Virus record (IMG/VR): IMGVR_UViG_3300036859_000347
Coordinates: 1 to 31,358 of that record
Origin: a virus
Direction: 5' to 3' (one strand)
DNA length: 31,358 nt
The number at the start of each line of letters is the position of its first letter. Positions within the stretch are counted from its first letter, which is position 1. This document shows, one piece after another, positions 14,772 through 22,516 of this stretch. The translations under genes were made by a program, and so were the position numbers. The notes beneath the pieces are model-generated. The model did not search any database. It was not told the DNA's origin and was given only the letters and a program-made list of their open reading frames with translations.

Positions 14772-17700
14772 TCGATGATTCTAACGGTTCCGGTGGCATG
14801 ATCGCCGATCGCGCGCAGCCGCTCGATCACATCGTCGAGCCAGCCGCCTCGGTGCAGCGCGTGGAACGCCGGTCGTAGCGACTCCAGACGCCGCAGAAGC
14901 ACCACGATGTCCTCGGCGGTGAGTGGGTTGTCCATCCACACCATGGCGCGGCCGGGGCGGTGAACGAACGGCGGCCGGCCCCACCTCGGCGGGACCGCCG
15001 GGTCTGACCACGCCATGAATGCGAACCCGTGGTCGATGACCTGGATACGGCCGTCCAGGACCAGGAAGTTGCCCAGATGCCGGTCCTGGTTGTTGATCAG
15101 CAGGTCGAGGAGCCGCATACGGGTGCCCTCGACGGTCTTGAGCAGCGCCAGGTCCTCCTCGTAGTAGGCCAGCTCGTCGGCGAGCTGCCCGTCCATGAAG
15201 GCCATCAGGATCTCGTTGTCGGCGACCCGGTAGACGGCGGGGGCCCGTAGTCCGATGGTCCGGGCGACCAGCGGCGCAAGCACCTCGGCGTCCTGCTGGT
15301 GGGCTGCGTTGGTGTCCGCGTCGAAGTCGTGGGTGATCTTCCGGACGAGGCGGGTGCCGTCCTGTGTGGTGACCCGGGATACGTCTCCGATGCTGCCGCC
15401 ACCCAGCCGGATCTCCTCCGCTACGCCCTCGGCGTACGCGGCCTCGATCCGGGCGACCTCGGCCTCGAACGCTGCCAGGTAGTCCTCCTCCGCGGCCGCG
15501 GCCGCCTCCTCGTCGCCGAGGATCTCCTGCGCGGTGCGGGTAACGGTCGCCCCGAGGTCCTCCTGCCCCACCAGCGCGGCCAGGTCGGTGAGGCTGTAGC
15601 CCTCGGCCATGGCCTCCGACACCGACTGCAGCGCCGGGTAGAGCGAGCACCGGCACAGCGGGTGGCCCGGTGGTGCGTCGTCGCCGGAGGGGAACGGGTT
15701 GGCGAGTAGGACGGCACCGGTGTCCTGGTTGATGTTGCACACTGAGCACACCCGCTGGTCCGCCGCTGTGGCCCATTCCTTCGCGGCGATCCCGTTGCGC
15801 CCGTAGCGGAGCAGCGTCGCCGAGGACACCGCACGGGTGGTCTCGGTGACCGCGACCCGGTAAGCCCAGCGGGGGTCTGCGTTGATGGCACGCAACGCTG
15901 CGGCGATCTTGGCTGGTGGGTCGCCTGCCTCGAGTCCGGCGATGAGGGCGCCGGCGAGGGCGTCCAACCGCGCCACCATGATCGAGTCGGCGATGGTGTC
16001 GCCGGTGTCGAGCAGCTCCAGCAGACCGTCGAGCAGCCCCTCGCGTTCGAGAATCTCCCGTGCGGCCTCCAGGTCGCCGGGCACCCAGGTACCCCAGTCG
16101 GCGCCCAGCGTCACCAGGTCCGGCTGCTGCGCCGCCTTGACGACCATCCCGTGGTGGGCCAGGACAGCACGCGACGAGATAGCCCCGACGACGAACCCGT
16201 CGGTCCACAGTCCGTGCAGGGCCGGCCGGAACGCCTTGGCGTAGTCATGGCCCGCCAGGGTGCGCGCAACCGCCTTGGCGCCGCCGCGCTTCCATGCCGT
16301 GGTGGCGTCAGCGACCAGCCTCCGCGCGGAGACGAGCCCAGTCGAAGCCGCCAGGAGGATCGGCGCCCAGTGCTCGGCCACCGCCAGGTCGCGTTCCCAG
16401 CCCGGCCAGTGCCGCACTTTTGGGGCCGTGACCGGGTCACCGCCTTCGGCCTTGGCGAGGAACTCGGCGCCGTCCAGCGCGATCCCGGCGGCGGCTGCCT
16501 GCGCCTTGGTGATGGTCTCGAACCGGAACGGGCGCCCGCCCGGCTTGCCGGCACGTTTGGTCGCCCACCGCCGGTAGGCGACCAGCTCGGCCTTGACGGC
16601 GTCCGGGTCCGGGCCGGCCGCGGCGCCCGGCTTCGCGGGCGGTGCGGGCTGGCCCGGTTTGGCCGGGTCGGTGGAGCCCGGCGACCCCTCAGCGCCGGGC
16701 TCCGCCTCGCTGGGGTCATCGGACCCGATCGGCACACCCATCGCCGGGCTGATCATCTCGCCCGGCTTCGCCAGCTCGCTCGACCCTTCGATGAACACGA
16801 TGCCGCGCTGGGTGACCAGCATCGGCATGTCGGCCTCGGCGAAGGGGTAGCGGGGCAGGCCGGTGCGGTCCCGGTCCTCGTTCAAGGTCATCCGCGCGCT
16901 GCCGATGCGCCGGTTCGCGACCTCGTCGGCGGCGTCCTCGTCCTCGGACTCCAGGCCGAGGATGCGGAACTCCAGCTCAGCAGGGGCGTTCAGGTAGGTG
17001 CGCATCATTTGGGTGCATAGGGCCTGCAGGCGGCGCAGCGTGGGCTGCGTGGCCTTGCGGTCCTGCACGTCGGCCTGGCCCTCGTGCCACCCGGTCGACC
17101 CGAGGCCACCGGTCTCGGTGAACCCCAGCTCGGCGATCGTGGTGTCGAAGTGCCCGGCCACGAGCTTGATTAGGTGCAGGTCGTAGTCGGGCCGGTAGCG
17201 CTCCCCGAGGTCGGTGCGGGAGTCGTCCGGTGTCATCCCGTACGGCAGCAGCCGGAACCGCATCCGGGCCGCGGAGTTGCCGGCGTAGAAGTCGTTGAAC
17301 TGGCGCTCGTACGCGGCGAGCTGCTGCGGCGACCACTCGGCCTGGCCCTCGCCGGCGAGCAGCCACCCGGCGGGCATCACACCGTCGGTGTACTCCGACT
17401 TGAGCCAGTCCATGCGCCGCAGGTACAGGTCGCCGTCGGCGAGGGCCTGCTCGACCGCGGAGAACCCGTACGGTGTCCATGACCGTACATTGTGGACCTT
17501 GTATACGAGGCGGTCCGCCGGGTAGCCACCGGGCACCAGGCCGTTGTCCGGGTCCTGCTCGCCGTCGGCGGTGAACTCACCACGGGGGAACCCGTACAGG
17601 ATCTGCTGGTAGGCCGCGTTCGGCGGGAACGGGCGGAACCCGTCGGCGTCGAGGAGCGGTTTGATCGTGGTCCCGTCGAGGACCTCGAACCCGAACAGCT

Positions 17701-18334
17701 TCCCGTCGCGGCGCAGCCGGGGGTAGACCGCGATCGCGTCGAGGACGAAGTACTCCTCCAGCACCTTCGAGGCCCAGGCGATGAAGTCGTGCCCGTTGCG
17801 CGGGTCGGGCTGCTCCCAGAAGTCCACGAGGCGCCCGATGTGCGGGTCGACGCGCTCGCGCATGGCCTTCTCGATGTCGGAGCGGGCCGAGCCGGGGTCC
17901 TGGCGTTGGGCGCGTTCGACGGCCTTGGCGGAGATGACGACATCCCAGTCGAGGGTCGCGACCTCCGCCTTGCGGATCTCGATGCACCGCCGGAACAGGG
18001 TGATCATGTCGGCGGCGTCGCGGAGGACCTTCCACGGCACGACCCGGTCGCCGAAGCCGGGCAGGTTGAACGTGACCGGGTACTCGTAGGCGCGGGGTTC
18101 GGGGCGGCCGGTGTCGGGGCGCAGCGGGTTGATCGGGGCCGGCAGGAGCGGCACGCCGGGTCCGAACGGGACCTGCGGGTCCAGGCGTGGCAGGGGCACG
18201 GCGGCCTGGCCGCCGTTGACGTTCTGGGTGGCGCGCAGGATCGCTAGGACCTGCGCGTCGGTCCAGGTGGACCCGCGCGACGCCGGGCTGGTCCCGGCGG
18301 CCTTGTTGAGGGTGCGGCTACGACGCCGTGACAT
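14768..18334 (-). CDS. Portal-MuF fusion with C-terminal kinase-like domain
   Basis: 1188 aa. Residues about 85-520 are an HK97-type portal (TFNLPGFGDRVVPWKVLRD, then GFTETGGLGSTGWHEGQAD). A Pro/Gly linker spans about 540-580. Residues about 590-900 are a MuF head-morphogenesis domain ending in C863xxC866 ... H891 ... C894xC896 (PPGHPLCRCSLYP). After a coiled Ala/Glu segment, residues 974-1188 look like a lipid-kinase/HipA-like kinase: glycine loop LGGGSIGDV (977-985), Lys K999 in LVRKITHDF, hinge ILMAFMDG, catalytic NNQDRHLGN (D1084, N1089) and metal-binding IDHG (D1101). All key residues are present. Portal-MuF fusions are known in actinophages; the kinase suggests an injected effector. The start has a GGGGG ribosome site. 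Confidence 0.9.
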   Translation of the reverse strand: MSRRRSRTLNKAAGTSPASRGSTWTDAQVLAILRATQNVNGGQAAVPLPRLDPQVPFGPGVPLLPAPINPLRPDTGRPEPRAYEYPVTFNLPGFGDRVVPWKVLRDAADMITLFRRCIEIRKAEVATLDWDVVISAKAVERAQRQDPGSARSDIEKAMRERVDPHIGRLVDFWEQPDPRNGHDFIAWASKVLEEYFVLDAIAVYPRLRRDGKLFGFEVLDGTTIKPLLDADGFRPFPPNAAYQQILYGFPRGEFTADGEQDPDNGLVPGGYPADRLVYKVHNVRSWTPYGFSAVEQALADGDLYLRRMDWLKSEYTDGVMPAGWLLAGEGQAEWSPQQLAAYERQFNDFYAGNSAARMRFRLLPYGMTPDDSRTDLGERYRPDYDLHLIKLVAGHFDTTIAELGFTETGGLGSTGWHEGQADVQDRKATQPTLRRLQALCTQMMRTYLNAPAELEFRILGLESEDEDAADEVANRRIGSARMTLNEDRDRTGLPRYPFAEADMPMLVTQRGIVFIEGSSELAKPGEMISPAMGVPIGSDDPSEAEPGAEGSPGSTDPAKPGQPAPPAKPGAAAGPDPDAVKAELVAYRRWATKRAGKPGGRPFRFETITKAQAAAAGIALDGAEFLAKAEGGDPVTAPKVRHWPGWERDLAVAEHWAPILLAASTGLVSARRLVADATTAWKRGGAKAVARTLAGHDYAKAFRPALHGLWTDGFVVGAISSRAVLAHHGMVVKAAQQPDLVTLGADWGTWVPGDLEAAREILEREGLLDGLLELLDTGDTIADSIMVARLDALAGALIAGLEAGDPPAKIAAALRAINADPRWAYRVAVTETTRAVSSATLLRYGRNGIAAKEWATAADQRVCSVCNINQDTGAVLLANPFPSGDDAPPGHPLCRCSLYPALQSVSEAMAEGYSLTDLAALVGQEDLGATVTRTAQEILGDEEAAAAAEEDYLAAFEAEVARIEAAYAEGVAEEIRLGGGSIGDVSRVTTQDGTRLVRKITHDFDADTNAAHQQDAEVLAPLVARTIGLRAPAVYRVADNEILMAFMDGQLADELAYYEEDLALLKTVEGTRMRLLDLLINNQDRHLGNFLVLDGRIQVIDHGFAFMAWSDPAVPPRWGRPPFVHRPGRAMVWMDNPLTAEDIVVLLRRLESLRPAFHALHRGGWLDDVIERLRAIGDHATGTVRIIE

Positions 18335-18346
18335 CGTGCCCCCTGC

Positions 18347-19867
18347 CTACGTCGCGGTGCTGAGCTGTTCGAAGAAGCCGGACAGGTCGCCCCGCGGCTT
18401 GTAGTACGCCAGGAGCAGCGCGTCGGCGTTGTCCGGGGACCGGCCCAGGCGTTTGATCACTTCGTCCTTGGGCTCGATCAGGATCCGGCCCTTGGTGTCG
18501 GTGGTCCACCGTGGTGCGAGCAGCTGCGCACACGTCGTGTCCGCATTGTCCATCGTGGACAGATCCCACAGGCGGCGCTCGCTGTTGCCGCGCCCGATCT
18601 CCCACCAGATCTGGGCCCGCAGGTTGGCGAACCGGACCTCGTCGTGGGCCCGCTCGGCCACGTTCACCGCGACAACCCGGGCGGTGTGGAGCCCGTCGGA
18701 GTGCATGTTGCGCAACTCGCCGATCAGGCCGGCCCCCACGCCGATGCGGTCAACCTTGACCGCTGTGGCCGCGGTCTCCCGGATCGCGTGGAGGATCAGC
18801 GGCGCGATCTCCTCGGAGCGGTCGGAGTGGTGGCGCCATTCGCGGCCGGCGACCGGGCCGCGGCGCTCCCGGATGACGGTCTCGTCGCCGCCGCCACCGA
18901 CGTCGACGCCCAGCTCGACGGGGAGCAGCTCGTCCGGGGTCGGGACCATGTCGGACCCGACCCGGCACAGCGCCACATCGGAGGCACGGACCACGGAGTT
19001 CGGGTCGTCCGGCGGCCACTGGCCGAGCACCTTGCTGATGTAGATCGGGTTGTCGACGCCCCATTCGGCGGCCTTCTCCTCGACCCACGTCCGGGAGATC
19101 AGCAGCTCGCCGAGATCCGCCGGCACCTGCTCGCCGGTCAGGTTCGGTGAGTCGAAGGCGCTGACGGTGGTGACGGCCCAGCCGGACCCTGGCTGGCACA
19201 CCTTGCGGAAATGGCTAGCCGGGTTGTCCGGGTTCCCGATCGCGAACAACCTGCAGCCGGCGTTCGTCGTCAACGAGTCCGCGGCGATCCACAGCTGCTC
19301 CGGGATCCCGCACGCCTCGTCGAGGACGACCAGGACCCGGCGGGCGTGGATGCCCTGGAACGCGGCCTCGTCGTGGTCGGCGGGCTTGCGGCCGAACGCG
19401 ACCAGCTCCCCGTCGAGGGACCACTCGGTCTGGTTGACCTTGCCCTGGAGGTTGGCCTTGCGGTGGACCTGGCGGATGTAGCGCCACAGGATGGCCCGCA
19501 CCTGAGCGTAGGTGGGGGCGGACGTGACCACGAACGCTTCGCCGGGCTCGTGCACGTCGAGCCACCACGCCACGATCCGCGACGCGATGTGCGACTTGCC
19601 GATGCCATGGCAGGACTGGACCGCGGTCCGCCGTTCGCCCAGGACCGAGGTCATGATCTCGCGCTGCTTGGACCAGGCGAACTCGCCCAGGCGCTGCTCG
19701 GTCCAGCGGATCGGGTCGTCGCGGTAGGCGCGGGCCTGGGCCCGGGCGCGCTCAGCCTTGAGCCGGTGGAGCTCCCGCAGCTGCTGCAACTTGGCCAGGC
19801 GCAGCATCTCCAGCGGAGAGGCCGAGTTCGGCGGCGAGGCGGGCGATCTCTGCGTCGATGAGGTCAA
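18347..19867 (-). CDS. terL: Terminase large subunit
   Basis: 506 aa. The packaging ATPase has Walker A SCHGIGKS (85-92), Walker B VLVVLDEA (D183 E184) and coupling segment AIGNPDN (209-215). The nuclease domain shows acidic motifs ELGVDVGGGGDET (D322), VKVDRIGVGAGL (D373) and RSPDNADALLLAYY (D479, D482). It cuts concatemers and drives DNA into the prohead through the portal encoded next. The start is uncertain: the TTG at 19867 has an AGGTGAT ribosome site but overlaps the small subunit by 116 bases, while the ATG at 19807 has a poorly spaced one. Confidence 0.93.
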   Translation of the reverse strand: MTSSTQRSPASPPNSASPLEMLRLAKLQQLRELHRLKAERARAQARAYRDDPIRWTEQRLGEFAWSKQREIMTSVLGERRTAVQSCHGIGKSHIASRIVAWWLDVHEPGEAFVVTSAPTYAQVRAILWRYIRQVHRKANLQGKVNQTEWSLDGELVAFGRKPADHDEAAFQGIHARRVLVVLDEACGIPEQLWIAADSLTTNAGCRLFAIGNPDNPASHFRKVCQPGSGWAVTTVSAFDSPNLTGEQVPADLGELLISRTWVEEKAAEWGVDNPIYISKVLGQWPPDDPNSVVRASDVALCRVGSDMVPTPDELLPVELGVDVGGGGDETVIRERRGPVAGREWRHHSDRSEEIAPLILHAIRETAATAVKVDRIGVGAGLIGELRNMHSDGLHTARVVAVNVAERAHDEVRFANLRAQIWWEIGRGNSERRLWDLSTMDNADTTCAQLLAPRWTTDTKGRILIEPKDEVIKRLGRSPDNADALLLAYYKPRGDLSGFFEQLSTAT

Positions 19868-20303
19868 CGGTGATCACCTGCACCTGGGTCGGTGCGTCGA
19901 GGCCGAGGAGCTTGGCACGCCGCTCGGAGATCTTGACGATGCGGTCGATGGCCGCGAGCTTCGGTCCGTCGTCGAGAACCGGTTTTCCGTCAAGGGTGAT
20001 GACTTTGCCGTGGGAGTGGGCGAGGTGGTCCTTGCGCAGGACCGCGAACGCCGCGGCGGTGGCCTCGTCGAGGCGGGCGAGTTCGAGCTGGCGCACCTCG
20101 GCGGCCGGCTCGGCCACCGTCGCGGCCAGCGCTCGGCCCACCGCCCGCCACGCTGCGGTCACGTCGCACAGATCGAGGGCGGCCGCGATCTCGGCGTAGG
20201 TGGCGCCGGACGCGCGCATCTTGCACGCTTGCGCGTCCAGCTCGGCGTGTTCCAGGCGGCGTTCGTAGCGGCCGTTGGCGCCGCGGACGGTGTTGCGGGC
20301 CAC
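19752..20303 (-). CDS. Terminase small subunit-like protein
   Basis: 183 aa, GTG start. Residues about 20-60 form a helix-turn-helix (LDAQACKMRASGATYAEIAA, then ALDLCDVTAAWRAVGRAL). This is followed by a long helix (EVRQLELARLDEATAAAFAV), a KVITLDGKPVLDDGPKLAAI hairpin and RIVKISERRAKLLGLDAPTQ, the usual order of small terminases in actinophages. It recognises the packaging site and presents DNA to the large subunit encoded directly downstream. The C-terminal tail is Ala/Gly/Pro-rich. Confidence 0.82.
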   Translation of the reverse strand: MARNTVRGANGRYERRLEHAELDAQACKMRASGATYAEIAAALDLCDVTAAWRAVGRALAATVAEPAAEVRQLELARLDEATAAAFAVLRKDHLAHSHGKVITLDGKPVLDDGPKLAAIDRIVKISERRAKLLGLDAPTQVQVITVDLIDAEIARLAAELGLSAGDAAPGQVAAAAGAPPAQG

Positions 20304-20306
20304 GGG

Positions 20307-20314
20307 TCACCTCC
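20307..20314 (-). promoter_or_regulatory. Strong Shine-Dalgarno of small terminase
   Basis: GGAGGTGA is a full match to the anti-SD core and lies three bases upstream of the GTG at 20303. It is the strongest ribosome site in the window and supports that non-ATG start. Confidence 0.7.
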
Positions 20315-21260
20315 GGGTCAGGTGCGTACGCCGAGGACATCGAGGGAGGCCGTGCCGATCGTGACCGGGCCGGTGTTGGCGAGGGTGACCACGCAGTCGT
20401 CGGGGGTCTTGGTGCCCGCCTTGAAGGTGGCGGTCAGGGAGCCGAGCGCGCCGGTGCCGGACACGATGGTGGGGATGACCATGTAGGCGGTGTCGGGCCA
20501 GCTGTCTGGCCAGCTGATGGTGACATCGATGCTGCCGACGACGATGCCGGACAGGGTGATGGTGGAGCGTTGGGTGACTGCGGCGAGGGCGGTCTGGCCG
20601 GCGGCGAGAGTGGCGATCTGCGAGGCCTGGACGGCGGCGAGGTCGGCGAGGCGCTTCAGCATCGCTTGGATCTTGCAGATGGCGGTGCGGATGCCGGCGA
20701 AGCTGTCTAGGTTTCCCACCCGGTCTCACCTGGCCTTTTGACGCGAAAACCCGGCACCTGAGTGGGCCGGGTTCGGTTCTTGGGCACGGTTGTCGAACTG
20801 CGCGAAGCCTGACAGCGGCAAGTGTAGCCCACTCGGTCAGGTAGCCGTCCTGGTCCGCGTAGACGGCGGCCAGCTCGCGAACGACCCGATCGATGGTGCG
20901 TGCGACCTCGACCTGGAGGTCGACCTCGTCGGGGTCGCGGCCGTCGGCCACGCCTTCGGGCAGCCGCTGCACAAGGTTCGGATCCGACCAGCTGCTCAGG
21001 ATGGCCCTTTGGGCCGCGACCTCCCGAAGGACGCGGGCCGGGTCGTGGCGGGCGATGTGGCGGGCCTGCCACTCGTTCGGGTTGCCCTCGTCGTACGTCA
21101 CGATGTTGCCGAGGGCGTCACCGATCAGGCCCGGTGTGCGCTCAGCGTCGAATTGGTTCCACATCAGCTCGCCGCGCCGCTGCCGGTGGTCTGCTACGGC
21201 GAGGGCCACCCGCTCGTCCTCGTCGAGCTGAGCACGTAGCCACACCGTGAGATCACCCAC
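20307..21260 (-). CDS. DUF6221-like protein, 3' end unresolved
   Basis: The GTG start at 21260 gives an 8-base overlap with the upstream gene. Residues 1-146 fit the DUF6221 family common in actinobacteria and their phages: LTVWLRAQLDEDERVAL, HDPARVLREVAAQRAIL, and an ending like AVYADQDGYLTEWAT, where relatives stop within a few residues. Here no in-frame stop follows. The frame stays open through a hairpin terminator and across the whole next gene to 20307. That last part is low-complexity Arg/His-rich and is surely an antisense-like shadow. The biologically meaningful coding probably ends near 20820, so a lost stop or a base error is likely. Function unknown. Confidence 0.65.
   Translation of the reverse strand: MGDLTVWLRAQLDEDERVALAVADHRQRRGELMWNQFDAERTPGLIGDALGNIVTYDEGNPNEWQARHIARHDPARVLREVAAQRAILSSWSDPNLVQRLPEGVADGRDPDEVDLQVEVARTIDRVVRELAAVYADQDGYLTEWATLAAVRLRAVRQPCPRTEPGPLRCRVFASKGQVRPGGKPRQLRRHPHRHLQDPSDAEAPRRPRRRPGLADRHSRRRPDRPRRSHPTLHHHPVRHRRRQHRCHHQLARQLARHRLHGHPHHRVRHRRARLPDRHLQGGHQDPRRLRGHPRQHRPGHDRHGLPRCPRRTHLTRR
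20318..20719 (-). CDS. Small virion-like beta protein upstream of terminase
   Basis: 133 aa, GTG start with an AGGTGAG ribosome site five bases away. An N-terminal helix (AGIRTAICKIQAMLKRLADL) leads into a short coiled region (AVQASQIATLAAGQTAL) and then a beta domain: STITLSGIVVGSIDVTISW, PDTAYMVIPTIVSG, LTATFKAGTKTPDDCVVTLA. The helix-plus-beta-sandwich pattern resembles small tail-fibre or lectin-like tip domains (a SW..PFPDT.Y strand pair). Position before the terminase is unusual for such a protein. It is the first gene after the 20748-20773 terminator. Confidence 0.75.
   Translation of the reverse strand: MGNLDSFAGIRTAICKIQAMLKRLADLAAVQASQIATLAAGQTALAAVTQRSTITLSGIVVGSIDVTISWPDSWPDTAYMVIPTIVSGTGALGSLTATFKAGTKTPDDCVVTLANTGPVTIGTASLDVLGVRT
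20748..20773 (-). terminator. Hairpin terminator between early and late blocks
   Basis: An 8-bp perfect stem (AACCCGGC / GCCGGGTT) around a 10-base loop is followed on the minus strand by TT beyond the stem, giving a GGGTTTT end. It lies just after the expected end of the DUF6221-like gene and before the ribosome site of the 20719 gene, a sensible boundary of transcription units. Confidence 0.72.
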
Positions 21261-21459
21261 CGGTGCGGTCCGGCTCGACGAGCGGAACCTCGTGGCCGCA
21301 GGGTGGCCTCCCGGTGAAGTCGAGCCCGTTGGCCGCCCAGCTGACCGAGCGCAAGCCCTTGATGGGCTCGCCACAAGTCAGGCAGGCATCTGGGGTCTTG
21401 AGCGGCGTAAACGTGCCGACAACCGTCAAGGCGTCGCTGGGCCCGCAGATCCTGGTCAT
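21253..21459 (-). CDS. Small Cys-containing protein, putative zinc-binding
   Basis: 68 aa, ATG in an ATGA overlap. CLTCGEPIKGLRSVSW is followed by PPCGHEVPL, giving a CxxC plus CxH set spaced about 25 residues, consistent with one zinc site. The N-terminus (DALTVVGTFTPLK) is a short beta hairpin. No family is recognised. It is part of the coupled early operon. Confidence 0.72.
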   Translation of the reverse strand: MTRICGPSDALTVVGTFTPLKTPDACLTCGEPIKGLRSVSWAANGLDFTGRPPCGHEVPLVEPDRTGG

Positions 21460-22436
21460 GCTGCCGCCTTCCCTGCCGCGTTACGGGCGAGCGTCTGGTC
21501 GAGCCGGTACCAGTTTGCCCGCCCTCGCCGTACCGCCTGGACCTGCCCACGCCGGCGCCACTGCTGCAGCCGGGCCGCCCACCGTGCCGGGTCGACATCG
21601 GCGCCCAGGACGCGGCGGAGGTCCTCGGCGGTGGCCCATACGAGGCCGTCGAGAGTGAGCGCGCCGGCCTCTACGGCCCGGCAGGCGAGCAGGTACGGGC
21701 GTAGGGCGCCGAAGTTCGCGGCGTACTCCTCGGCGGGCCAGATGTGGGCAAGGCCGGGCTCGCGGCCGGGGCGGCGGCAGGAGCACTGGGAGCCGAGGCA
21801 CTCGCAGCGGCCTGTTGGTGGGAGGCAGGCGATGGTCCAGTCGCGTTCGTCGGGGGAGGAGATCTCGGCGCGCAGGGTGGTCTGGCCGCAGGCGGGGCAT
21901 ACGCGGTCGCCGGGGAGTGGGCGGCGGTCGGGGCCGATGCCGAGGACGGCCCGGACGGTGCGGTCGGCGCGGGCGAGCTGGCGGGCGATCCGGTCGGCCT
22001 GGGCGGGTGGTACCCAGCGCACTCCGGAGGCGAGGTAGGCACACCGGGCGTCGAAGGTGCTGTAGCGGATGTGGGCGCGGCGGGCGTCCACATAGGGCGG
22101 CGGTTGGTGGCGGAGCAGGTCGGCGACATCCCAGCAGAGCATGCCGATGAGCGTTTCGGCGGCGACCTGGGCGTCGAGGAGTGCGGCGCGGACGGGTGCG
22201 GGGCTGGCGCCGGCGGGGGCGAGGCCAGCGCGGGCGCCGTGGACCCGGTCGCCGCGCTCGCTGCGCAGGAGCACGGCCCGGGCGGCCTGCTGGCGTTCGC
22301 TGGGTGCCACGGTGCGGGTGCGCCGGGGGATCGGGCTGCTGTACGCCTCGGCGCGGGCCTGGGCGGCGAGGAGCGGGTGTGCGTGGCGGAGGGCGGAGAG
22401 GGCGGCGATGGCGGCGAGCTGGTGCGGGTGGGTCAT
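21456..22436 (-). CDS. Hypothetical protein with Cys-rich zinc ribbon and helical C-terminus
   Basis: 326 aa, ATG in an ATGA overlap. The N-terminal half is helical and Ala/Arg-rich (AALLDAQVAAETLIGMLCWD, then QADRIARQLARADRTVRAVL). Residues about 183-225 hold CPACGQTTLRAE and then CLPPTGRCECLGSQCSCRRP, a Cys-rich zinc ribbon. The C-terminal 80 residues look like a winged helix (LVWATAEDLRRVLGADVDPA, then LQQWRRRGQVQAVRRGRANW) that could bind DNA or template. Similar proteins are common in actinophages without known function. A regulatory or DNA-associated role is inferred. Confidence 0.78.
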   Translation of the reverse strand: MTHPHQLAAIAALSALRHAHPLLAAQARAEAYSSPIPRRTRTVAPSERQQAARAVLLRSERGDRVHGARAGLAPAGASPAPVRAALLDAQVAAETLIGMLCWDVADLLRHQPPPYVDARRAHIRYSTFDARCAYLASGVRWVPPAQADRIARQLARADRTVRAVLGIGPDRRPLPGDRVCPACGQTTLRAEISSPDERDWTIACLPPTGRCECLGSQCSCRRPGREPGLAHIWPAEEYAANFGALRPYLLACRAVEAGALTLDGLVWATAEDLRRVLGADVDPARWAARLQQWRRRGQVQAVRRGRANWYRLDQTLARNAAGKAAA

Positions 22437-22516
22437 CGGCAGCTCCTGGCGGCCTGTGCGCGGTGCGAGGAACCGAGCCGCGTGCCGGTCGTGTCCGCCT
22501 GGGTGGTGTCGGTCAT
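22433..22516 (-). CDS. 27-aa coupled mini-ORF
   Basis: ATG overlaps the stop of the initiator gene (ATGA), and its own TGA overlaps the next ATG (ATGA). The peptide begins MTDTTQADTTGTRLGSSHRA and ends QAARSCR. It has no recognisable motif. The precise double overlap matches the pattern of the whole operon, so it may be translated or may simply relay ribosomes from the initiator to the next gene. Confidence 0.5.
   Translation of the reverse strand: MTDTTQADTTGTRLGSSHRAQAARSCR

Noticed and set aside
20775-20832. Possible tRNA or structured RNA beside the terminator
   Set aside because: It has a GTTCGA-like box and GGGC/GCCC ends, but the span is too short and no D-arm or anticodon arm pairs properly.
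20707-21072. Alternative minus-strand frame continuing across the DUF6221 end
   Set aside because: Its product is Arg/Pro-rich shadow sequence over the DUF6221-like region. Only its final part passes the terminator, and no homology-like segment is seen.
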